Below are positions 9,639-17,848 of a stretch of DNA of 64,000 nt, piece after piece. The notes under the pieces are model-generated. The model worked only from the letters and a program-made list of their open reading frames with translations, did not search any database and had not been told where the DNA came from. Location of the stretch: the NCBI GenBank assembly GCA_029268145.1, contig JAJUHA010000001.1, forward strand, positions 62,001-126,000. The letters run 5' to 3'. This stretch comes from Sphingomonadaceae bacterium. Its GTDB lineage: Bacteria > Pseudomonadota > Alphaproteobacteria > Sphingomonadales > Sphingomonadaceae. Both the position numbers and the translations under genes were made by a program. Numbering within the stretch: position 1 is the stretch's first letter; the number at the start of each line of letters is the position of its first letter.

Positions 9639-10660
9639 CCGCCAAGCTCGGCGCGGACCATCGCGGCGCCGGCCACCATCGCCTTCATCTTGCCGAAGGC
9701 AACCTCGCGCGGGAGATACTTCATCCCGCAGTCCGGGGCGACGATGACCTTCTCCGGCGCCACATGGGGCAGCGCGCGGCGGATGCGGGCGGCCACCGTC
9801 TCGGCCGTTTCCACCTCGTGCGTCGAGAGATCGATCACGCCAAGGATGATGGACTTGCCGCGCAGCCCTTCGAGCACGCTGGTGTCGAGGTTCGACTGGG
9901 CGGTCTCGATGCTGATGGCGTCGACCCGGCTGCCCGCCAGCTCGGGCAGGAAGGAATAGCCGCTGGGCCGCTCGTGGATGATGGCGGCATAGCCGAAGCA
10001 GATGTGGATTGCGGTCTCGCCGGCAATCCCGTCGAGGGCGGCGTCGAGCGCCTCGAGGCCATAGTCCCGCGCCTGGTCCGGCCGCGCCTGCATGTAGGGC
10101 TCGTCCACCTGGACGATATCGGCCCCGGCGGCGAAGAGATCGCGGATCTCGGCGTTGACGGCCGCCGCATAGTCGAGCGCCATTTCGCGCTCGGTGGCAT
10201 AATGGTCGTTCTGGGCCTGGCAGCTCATGGTGAAGGGGCCGGGCACGGTGATCTTGATCCGGCGGTCGGTGTTGGCGCGGAGGAAGGCGACATCGCGGGT
10301 CTCGACCGCGTGGCGGCGGCGGATCGGGCCGACCACGCGCGGCACCGGGTTGGGATGGCCGCTGCGGTCGAGCGCCGTGCCGGGATCGTCGAGATCGACG
10401 CCGTCAAGGGCGGTGGCGAAACGGTTGGAATAGCTTTCGCGGCGCATCTCGCCATCGGTGATGATGTCGAGCCCGGCGCGCTCCTGGTCGCGGATGGCAA
10501 GCAGGGTCGCATCGTCCTGGGCCTGCTCGAGCCGTTCGGGCGCGACCCGCCACAGCTCGCGGGCGCGCACCCGCGGCGGAAAGCGCCCGGCGAGCCTCGA
10601 CCGGTCGATGAGCCAGTCGGGCTGCGGGTAGGACCCAACCAGCGAAGTCGGAAACAGCAT
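9635..10660 (-). CDS. MetE C-terminal-like protein, second paralogue
   Basis: MLFPTSLVGSYPQPDWL...; HICFGYA (HxC) and APDCGMKYL (DCG). Starts just after the stop of the upstream lyase gene. Confidence 0.85.
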   Translation of the reverse strand: MLFPTSLVGSYPQPDWLIDRSRLAGRFPPRVRARELWRVAPERLEQAQDDATLLAIRDQERAGLDIITDGEMRRESYSNRFATALDGVDLDDPGTALDRSGHPNPVPRVVGPIRRRHAVETRDVAFLRANTDRRIKITVPGPFTMSCQAQNDHYATEREMALDYAAAVNAEIRDLFAAGADIVQVDEPYMQARPDQARDYGLEALDAALDGIAGETAIHICFGYAAIIHERPSGYSFLPELAGSRVDAISIETAQSNLDTSVLEGLRGKSIILGVIDLSTHEVETAETVAARIRRALPHVAPEKVIVAPDCGMKYLPREVAFGKMKAMVAGAAMVRAELGG

Positions 10661-10661
10661 C

Positions 10662-11423
10662 TCAGCCTCCCCTGCCGTCATAGGAAATGGCCTCGGCCGC
10701 CTTGCCCGAGAGGATGAAGCCGATCGGCCGCACGCTCTCCTCGTTCAGGTGGGCGATGAGGCTGGCGGTGCGGGCAAGGAGCGAAATGCCCTTGAGCGCC
10801 GGAAGCGGGAAGCCGGCGTCGAGCATGACGGCAGGGATCGCCCCGTTGACGTTGATGGGAAGGCTGCGGCCGATCGCGTCCGGCAGCACGGCCTCGACCG
10901 CGCGCAGCGCTGCCACATGGGCGCCGCTGACCCCTTCCCCGTCGGCCATGGCAAGCAGGAGGTCGGCGCGCGGGTCGCCGCCGCTGTGCTGGGGGTGACC
11001 GAAGCCGGGAATGGCCCTGCGCTCGGCGCGCAGGGCGCGGACAACGGCCCCGGCATCGCCGCGCTCGACCACCTCGGCCAGGAACCGCCCGGCGACCTCG
11101 GCGCTGCCGAGCACCACCGAGCCGCAGCCCAGGAGCCCCGCGGCGACGGCACCATGAAAGGCCTCGGGCGCGGCGGCGAAGGTCATGCGGGCCGCGACCA
11201 CGCTGGGAACCAGGCCATGCTCGGCGATCGCGGCGAGCACGGCATCGGCCATGCGCTTCTGGACCGGCGTGGGGTCGGCACCCGTCACCAGCAGCCAGAA
11301 ATAGCTGGTGAAGTCCATCCGGCCGATGATCTCGCGGCAGAGATCGCGGCCGCGCACCGTGATGCTGGTGGCATCCGACGTCGAGATGGCGGTGTAGGGG
11401 GCATCCTGCCGGCCGATGCGCAT
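10662..11423 (-). CDS. Citryl-CoA lyase / short citrate-synthase-fold protein
   Basis: PGFGHPQHSGGDPRADLLL matches the citrate-synthase GFGHR...DPRA motif; only 253 aa. Confidence 0.75.
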   Translation of the reverse strand: MRIGRQDAPYTAISTSDATSITVRGRDLCREIIGRMDFTSYFWLLVTGADPTPVQKRMADAVLAAIAEHGLVPSVVAARMTFAAAPEAFHGAVAAGLLGCGSVVLGSAEVAGRFLAEVVERGDAGAVVRALRAERRAIPGFGHPQHSGGDPRADLLLAMADGEGVSGAHVAALRAVEAVLPDAIGRSLPINVNGAIPAVMLDAGFPLPALKGISLLARTASLIAHLNEESVRPIGFILSGKAAEAISYDGRGG

Positions 11424-11434
11424 GCGCGCTCCTG

Positions 11435-11468
11435 TTTCGGAATTCGAAGTTGTTTTCGCTATTCGAAA
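11435..11468. promoter_or_regulatory. Tandem palindromic operator pair (candidate IclR sites 1 and 2)
   Basis: TTTCG-GAATT-CGAAG (11435-11449) and TTTCG-CTATT-CGAAA (11454-11468), centres 19 bp apart, in the divergent intergenic region. Confidence 0.65.
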
Positions 11469-11531
11469 TAGCTAGGGGAATGTCAAGCCGGGACAGGCCC
11501 GGCGTGCAGCGAACAGGCCGGAGTGCGGATC

Positions 11532-12674
11532 ATGGCACGACCCCTCGCCAATGTCAGGGTGCTCGAGATGGGCACCTTCATCACCGGCCCGGCAACGGCC
11601 ATGTTCCTCGCCGATCTCGGCGCGGAGGTCATCAAGATCGAGCAGCCGGGCAGCGGCGATCCGTTCCGGGCCTTCCGGGGCGAGCTCTACAGCCCCCATT
11701 TCCAGACCTACAACCGCAACAAGAAGTCGGTCACGCTCGACACCCGCATCCCCGCCGATCGCGCGGCGTTCGACGCACTGCTCGCCGGCGCGGACGTGTT
11801 CATCCAGAACTTCCGCCCCGGCGTTGCCGAGCGGATCGGCGTGGACGCCGAGCGGTTGCGCCGGCTCAACCCGCGCCTCGTCTATGTCTCGATCTCGGGG
11901 TTCGGCGCCTCGGGTCCGGACCGGGACCGCCCCGCCTTCGACACGGTGGCGCAGGCGGCGAGCGGGTTCCTCCGTCTCCTCGTGAATCCTGCGCATCCGC
12001 GCGTCGTCGGTCCTGCCATCGCCGACGCGATGACCGGCTTCTACGCCGCGCAAGGCGCGCTCGCTGCGCTCTACGAGCGCGAGCGCACGGGTGTCGGCCG
12101 GCTGGTCGAGACCTCGATGTTCGAGGCCATGTGCCACTTCAACCTCGACGACTTCACCCACTGGCTCGCCGATGGCCAGGTGATGGGGCCCTACAGCCGG
12201 CCGCACGTCTCCCAATCCTATGTCTTCCAGTGCGCCGACGGCGGGTGGATCGCGCTGCACATGTCCTCGCCGCCGAAGTTCTGGGAGAATCTGGCGCTTG
12301 CGGTCGAGCAGCCCGACATGCTGGAGCGCCCCATGTTCGCCAGCCGGGACGCGCGCATCGCCCATTACGAGGAGGTGGTCGCCTTCCTTGCCCCGATCTT
12401 CGCGACGCGGACGCGCGCGGCCTGGTGCGAGCGGCTGCGGGCGCTCGAGGTGCCGCACGCGCCCGTCCTGACCGCGCCCGAAGTCCTCGAGACGGAGCAG
12501 GCCCGCCACCTCGGCCTCGAGGTCACGGCCCCCGGCCCGTTCGGCACCTTCCGCACCATCCGCTCGCCGCTGTCCTTCGACGGCGAGCGCATGGAGGAGG
12601 TGTCCGCCCCGCCCCTCCTCGGAGCGCACACGGACGAGGTGCTCGGAGCCGTTCGGCGCGACGCGGCGGCCTGA
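11532..12674 (+). CDS. CaiB/BaiF (family III) CoA-transferase
   Basis: MARPLANVRVLEMGTFITGPATAMFLADLGAEVIKIEQPGSGDPFR. Confidence 0.93.
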   Translation: MARPLANVRVLEMGTFITGPATAMFLADLGAEVIKIEQPGSGDPFRAFRGELYSPHFQTYNRNKKSVTLDTRIPADRAAFDALLAGADVFIQNFRPGVAERIGVDAERLRRLNPRLVYVSISGFGASGPDRDRPAFDTVAQAASGFLRLLVNPAHPRVVGPAIADAMTGFYAAQGALAALYERERTGVGRLVETSMFEAMCHFNLDDFTHWLADGQVMGPYSRPHVSQSYVFQCADGGWIALHMSSPPKFWENLALAVEQPDMLERPMFASRDARIAHYEEVVAFLAPIFATRTRAAWCERLRALEVPHAPVLTAPEVLETEQARHLGLEVTAPGPFGTFRTIRSPLSFDGERMEEVSAPPLLGAHTDEVLGAVRRDAAA

Positions 12675-12679
12675 CGGCG

Positions 12680-13498
12680 GTGGCCAAGGACCCGGAGTAT
12701 CTCTCGACCCTCGAGCGGGGGCTCGCCGTGCTGCGGGCGTTCGACCAGAGCCGGCCCGAGATGCAGCTCTCCGAAGTGGCGGCGGTGACCGGGCTTTCGC
12801 CAGCGGTTGCGCGGCGGTGCCTCAACACCCTTGTCGAGCTTGGCTATGTCGGCCGCCACGGCCGCCGCTTCCTGCTCCGGCCGGAAGTGCTCGTCTTCGG
12901 CTCGGCCTATCTCTCCTCGATGAATGTCGAGCTGGTCGTGCTCCCCCCCCTCCAGGCGCTGCGCGACCAGACCGGGGACAGCGCGTCGATGGCCGTGCGG
13001 TCGGGATCCGACATCCTCTACGTGGCGCATGTCTCGACCACCCGGGCGATCCGGGTGAGCGCCAATGTCGGAACCCGCTTTCCCGCCCACGCCACCGCGA
13101 TGGGCAAGGTGCTGATGGCGTTCCAGCCCGACGCCGAAATCGCCGACTGGCTGAGAGGGGCACCCTTCCCCCGCCTGACCGACCGAACGCCGACCGAGGC
13201 CGCGACCCTTCGCGACCGCCTCAAAGCCGTCCGCACCCAAGGCTACGACAGCGCGCTCGACGAGCTGGACTATGGGATCGTCTCGGTGGCCGTCCCCGTG
13301 TTCGACGGCAGCCGGCGGATCCTCGCGGCCATCAACTGCTCGACCTCGACGACGCGGATCTCGCAGGAGGAGCTGGTGCGCACCCGGCTGCCGCTGCTGC
13401 GCGATGCAGCATCCGCGATCGAGCGTCTGCTGCAGTCCTGGCCGGCGCTGGTGCATTCGCTCGCCAGGACCGAGCGCGAGACGCCACATCGCAGCTGA
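12680..13498 (+). CDS. IclR-family transcriptional regulator
   Basis: GTG start; N-terminal HTH YLSTLERGLAVLRAFDQSRPEMQLSEVAAVTGLSPAVARRCLNTL and IclR effector domain. Confidence 0.92.
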   Translation: MAKDPEYLSTLERGLAVLRAFDQSRPEMQLSEVAAVTGLSPAVARRCLNTLVELGYVGRHGRRFLLRPEVLVFGSAYLSSMNVELVVLPPLQALRDQTGDSASMAVRSGSDILYVAHVSTTRAIRVSANVGTRFPAHATAMGKVLMAFQPDAEIADWLRGAPFPRLTDRTPTEAATLRDRLKAVRTQGYDSALDELDYGIVSVAVPVFDGSRRILAAINCSTSTTRISQEELVRTRLPLLRDAASAIERLLQSWPALVHSLARTERETPHRS

Positions 13499-13532
13499 CT
13501 TCGCATATCGAACTTGACTTCGACATTCGAAG
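13499..13532. promoter_or_regulatory. Tandem palindromic operator pair (candidate IclR sites 3 and 4)
   Basis: CTTCG-CATAT-CGAAC (13499-13513) and CTTCG-ACATT-CGAAG (13518-13532), centres 19 bp apart, between the iclR-like stop and the TonB-receptor start. Confidence 0.65.
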
Positions 13533-13598
13533 TTGTCACAGCGCGCGTGCCCCGGGACAACGGCGGCTGCACGCCGACAAGCAGCGAGGGAGGGACGG

Positions 13599-15783
13599 AT
13601 GCAGGGACGGCGGCTTCTGGGAATGGCGCTGCTTGCCGGAGGCGCGGCGGCAGCCCTTGCGTCGAGCGCTGCCGCGCAGGAGCCGGGCGCGGTGTCGGGA
13701 GAGGCGTCCACAGACGAAATCGTGGTCACCGCGCTGCGCCGGGCCGACACGCTGCAGAATGTGCCCGCCTCGATCACGGCGTTCACCGCCCAGGCGATCA
13801 CCGATGCCGGGATCCAGCGCCCCGCCGACTTCATCCGCCTGACCTCGAACGTGAACCTGGTCGAGACCCAGAATGCCGGGACGGCCTTCATCATCATCCG
13901 CGGCATCACCCAGGCGCGCAACTCCGAGCCGTCGGTCGCCGTCGTCATCGACGGGGTGCAGCAGATCAACCCTGCGCAGTTCAACCAGCAGCTGTTCGAC
14001 ATCGAGCAGATCGAGGTGCTCAAGGGACCGCAGGGGGGCCTTTGGGGCCGCAACGCCATCGGCGGCGCGATGGTCATCACCACGCGGCAGCCCGGTGACA
14101 CGCTCGAGGGCCGCTTCTCTGTCGGGCTGGACAATGGCTTCGGCTACCGGCTGGGCGGCGCCGTGAGCGGGCCGGTGGCGGAGACCCTGAAGTTCCGGCT
14201 GGCCGCCAACTGGTACGACACCAACGGCTACATCCCCAACCCGTTCCTGGGCGAGGATGCCGATCCCGTCCAGGACTTCGCGGTCCGCGGCAACCTGCTG
14301 TGGGAGCCCGGCCCGGACATCACGGCGGACGTCCGGGCGCAATATGCGAATCTCAAGACCCAGGCGCTCTACTTCAACATCGTCGCCGACGTGAACGACA
14401 CCTCGCTCCCGGTCCGGGTGAACAATGCCGGGCAGAACGACCGGGAGATGATCGATCTCTCGCTGAAGCTCGACTACCGGACCGATTTCGGGACCTTCCG
14501 CTCGATCACGGCCTACAACAGCCTCGACGAGATCCTGACCGGGGACGCCTTCAACTTCCTCCCCATCGAGGAATCCCTGTTCTTCCAGATCTTCGGCTTC
14601 GACCTGAACCAGAGCCAGTTCCTCGATGTCTCGGCCTGGAGCCAGGAGTTCCGGTTCGAGAGTGCCACCGACCGCAGGCTGCAGTGGAGCGTCGGCGCCT
14701 ATCTCGTCGGAACCAGGCGCTTCATCTCGACCGGCAACATGGTCGACACCGGGGCCGGCGTGTTCCCGGTCTATCGCACCCCGAGCACCAACCCGGCCAA
14801 CCCGCAGGCCACCTTCCTCGCCGACAGCCAGGACAATTTCGCCTGGGCCGTCTATGGCAACGCGACCTACGCCGTCTCGGACGCGCTCCAGCTCGACGTG
14901 TCTCTGCGCTACGACCGCGACACCCGCGAGAACACGACCGAGACTCCCCCCGCGTTCCTGCCCAACGTGCCCGGCTTCCCGCCGGCAACCACGGGCGAGG
15001 TGCGGCGCGAGACCTTCGACGACGTCCAGCCCAAGGTGACGCTGAGCTGGAAGCCGCAGCCCGGCCTCAACTTCTACGCCGGCTACTCGAACGGCTTCCG
15101 CTCCGGCGGGTTCAACCAGACCGGCGTCGGCGCCATCGCCGCCGCCAACGGGATCGTCGGCGTGGCCGACATTTACGAGGCCGAGGAAGCCTCGACCGTG
15201 GAGATCGGGGCCAAGACCAGCTGGCTCGACGGCCGGCTGACTCTCAACGCCGCCGGCTTCACGACCAAGTCGGAGAATGGCTATTTCTTCGTCTTCCTCG
15301 CTGCCAACTCGACCCAGAATCTCGGCAACATTCCCGAGACGCGGATCAACGGCTTCGAAATCGACAGCGCGCTGCGCGCTGCCGAAGGCCTCGATTTCCA
15401 CCTTCGGCTTCGGCTTCACCGACAGCGAGATCAAGGACTTCCCCGCCGCGACCGCGATCGGCAACGAAGCGCCGCTCATCTCGCGGACCACGCTCAACCT
15501 CGGCGGCCAGTACCGCACCGCGATCAGTGACGCACTCGGCCTGCTCGCCCGGCTCGACTGGCGCCGCATCGGCAGGACCTGGTGGGATGTCGAGAACTCG
15601 ACGGTGCGCGACCCGGTCAACCTGGTCGACATCCGGGCCGGGCTCGAGGGCGACCGCTGGAGCGTGACCGGTTTCGCGACGAACCTTCTCGACACCCGCT
15701 ACAATGCCGAATTCTCGCCCGGCGGCTTCGTGTTCAAGGCGCGGCCGCGCGTCTATGGCGTGGAGGCAAGCATCCGCTTCTAG
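13599..15783 (+). pseudogene. TonB-dependent receptor with apparent +1 frameshift near 15399-15402
   Basis: Signal peptide, plug EIVVTALRRADTLQNVPASITAF and barrel in the first frame to ~15400. The barrel then continues in the frame of ORF 15277..15783 (FGFGFTDSEIKDFPAATAIGNEAPLISRTTLNLGGQYR...VYGVEASIRF). Confidence 0.85.
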
Positions 15784-15792
15784 GAGAGTCCC

Positions 15793-16395
15793 GTGGCCCG
15801 CGTCCTCGTCCTCTATCACTCCGCCTATGGCCATGTCGAAGCCATGGCGCGCGCCGTCGCCGAGGGCGTGGCGAGCGTCGAGGGTGCGGAGGTAAGCGTC
15901 AGGCGCGTGCCCGAGCTGGTGCCCGAGGAGGTGGCGCGCGCATCCGGGATGAAGCTTGACCAGGAGGCGGCGATTGCCCGGCCCGACGAGCTCGCCGACT
16001 TCGACGCCATCATCTTCGGCACGCCCACGCGCTTCGGCAACATGTCGGCGCAGATGCGGAACTTCCTCGACCAGACCGGCGGGCTGTGGGCGAGGGGCGC
16101 GCTCATCGGCAAGATCGGCTCGGTCTTCACGTCGACCGCGAGCCAGCACGGCGGCCAGGAGACCACCCTCACCAGCTTCCACGTCACGCTGCTCCACCAT
16201 GGGATGATCGTGGTGGGCCTGCCCTACAGCTTCACCGGCAACACCATCATGACCGAGATTTCGGGCGGGACGCCCTATGGCGCCTCGACGCTCGCCGGGG
16301 CGGATGGCAGCCGCCAGCCTTCGGCCAACGAGCTTGCCGGTGCCCGCTTCCAGGGCGCCCATGTCGCCCGGCTTGCCGTGAGGCTGTTTGGCTGA
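15793..16395 (+). CDS. wrbA: NAD(P)H:quinone oxidoreductase, WrbA type
   Basis: GTG start; [56 protein letters not shown]. Confidence 0.92.
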   Translation: MARVLVLYHSAYGHVEAMARAVAEGVASVEGAEVSVRRVPELVPEEVARASGMKLDQEAAIARPDELADFDAIIFGTPTRFGNMSAQMRNFLDQTGGLWARGALIGKIGSVFTSTASQHGGQETTLTSFHVTLLHHGMIVVGLPYSFTGNTIMTEISGGTPYGASTLAGADGSRQPSANELAGARFQGAHVARLAVRLFG

Positions 16396-16406
16396 GGAGG
16401 ATTCGC

Positions 16407-16955
16407 ATGACCCGCCGACCCGCGCGCCTGCACCACACCGCCTATGTCTCGAAGGACCTGGAGGCGACGCGCCGCTTCTACGAGGAGGTGATCGGCCTGC
16501 CGCTGATTGCCACCTGGTGCGAGAAGGACGTACTGTTCGGCAAGGAGCGGACCTACGCCCATGTCTTCTTCGAGCTTGCCGACGGCAGCTGCCTCGCCTT
16601 CTTCCAGTTCGCCGATCCTGCCGATCAGGCGGAGTTCGGTCCGCCGATGCCGGAATCGCCGTTCCACCATGTCGCGCTCCATGTCGACGCCGAGACGCAG
16701 GCCGAGATCGAGGCGCGCATCCGGGCGGCCGGCTACACCGAACCCGACACCTACGTGCTCGAGCATGGCTATTGCCGGTCGCTCTACGTGAAGGACCCGA
16801 ACGGCATGATCCTCGAGTTCACCCGTGACGCGCCCGAGGCCGTCGTCCCCGCGCTCGACCAGGCCCGGCGCGCATCGGCGCATGCGGAGCTTGCCCGCTG
16901 GCTCGCCGGTGACCACCGCACCAACAACGGCTTCCGCTCCGACCATCACGGCTGA
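16407..16955 (+). CDS. VOC/glyoxalase family protein
   Basis: MTRRPARLHHTAYVSKDLEATRRFYEEVIGLPLI...; SLYVKDPNGMILEFT. Confidence 0.88.
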   Translation: MTRRPARLHHTAYVSKDLEATRRFYEEVIGLPLIATWCEKDVLFGKERTYAHVFFELADGSCLAFFQFADPADQAEFGPPMPESPFHHVALHVDAETQAEIEARIRAAGYTEPDTYVLEHGYCRSLYVKDPNGMILEFTRDAPEAVVPALDQARRASAHAELARWLAGDHRTNNGFRSDHHG

Positions 16956-17742
16956 CCGCGCATTCCCGGAGAGCGCGCGCCTCGACCTTCCGGTCGCGGG
17001 CGGCATGCTGGCCGCGGAACGCATCGGCGCGGGCCCGGCGCTCGTCCTCCTGCACGGCTTCACGCTCGACCGGCGGACCTGGACGCGGCAACGGCCGCTC
17101 GCCCGCTGGCTCACCCTGGTCGCCCCCGACCGCAGGGGCAACGGCCAGTCGACCGCGCCGCCCGATCCGCCGGAAGAACCCGCCGACATCCTCGCCCTTG
17201 CCGACGCCCTCGGGCTCGAGCGCTTCGCGCTTCTCGGCCACTCCCAAGGCGCCAGGGTGGCCGCGCATGTCGCGCGTGCCGCCCCCGGGCGGGTGAGCCA
17301 CCTGCTGCTTGCCGGCGCGCCCCACGACGCGGTGGCCGAGGATCTGCCGCGCGCGGCGATGGCGGCGCGCGTCCGCGCCGGGCGGCTGGACGAGATGCGC
17401 GCGCTCTGGCGCGCCGCGCCGATCATGGCGGCCCGCACGCGCGCTGGGCGTGCCCTGCGCGACCGGATGATCGCGGACTATGCCGGCCGCGATCTTTCCG
17501 CCCTCCATCCGCCGCTCGCGCTCGACGATGGCCTGCTGGCAGGCCTCGCGGCGCCCGTGACCATCCTCGTCGGCGCGGACGACACCGCCCCCCGCCGCGC
17601 CGCGGCGCAGCGCCTCGCCGCGGCACGGCCCGGCGCGCGGCTGATCGTCCTCCACGGCGCCGGGCATCTCGCGCCCCTGGAGGCGCCGCGCGCGTTCAAC
17701 GCCGCCGTGCGCGAGGCGCTTGCCGACCGCCCGGCGGCCTGA
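16909..17742 (+). CDS. Alpha/beta hydrolase
   Basis: VLLHGFTLDRRTW, LLGHSQGARVAAHVA nucleophile elbow, C-terminal VLHGAGHLAPLEAPRAFN. GTG start at 16909 proposed. Confidence 0.85.
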   Translation: MTTAPTTASAPTITADRAFPESARLDLPVAGGMLAAERIGAGPALVLLHGFTLDRRTWTRQRPLARWLTLVAPDRRGNGQSTAPPDPPEEPADILALADALGLERFALLGHSQGARVAAHVARAAPGRVSHLLLAGAPHDAVAEDLPRAAMAARVRAGRLDEMRALWRAAPIMAARTRAGRALRDRMIADYAGRDLSALHPPLALDDGLLAGLAAPVTILVGADDTAPRRAAAQRLAAARPGARLIVLHGAGHLAPLEAPRAFNAAVREALADRPAA

Positions 17743-17848
17743 CCTTCTCCCTGCGCTGCCGGGCCGCCCGATCGACCCAAATTTCGACACTCCCGGCCCC
17801 CCGCCCGAAAGGTAAAATTGCCGCGCCAGGGTGCAGAGAGGTAGGGCG

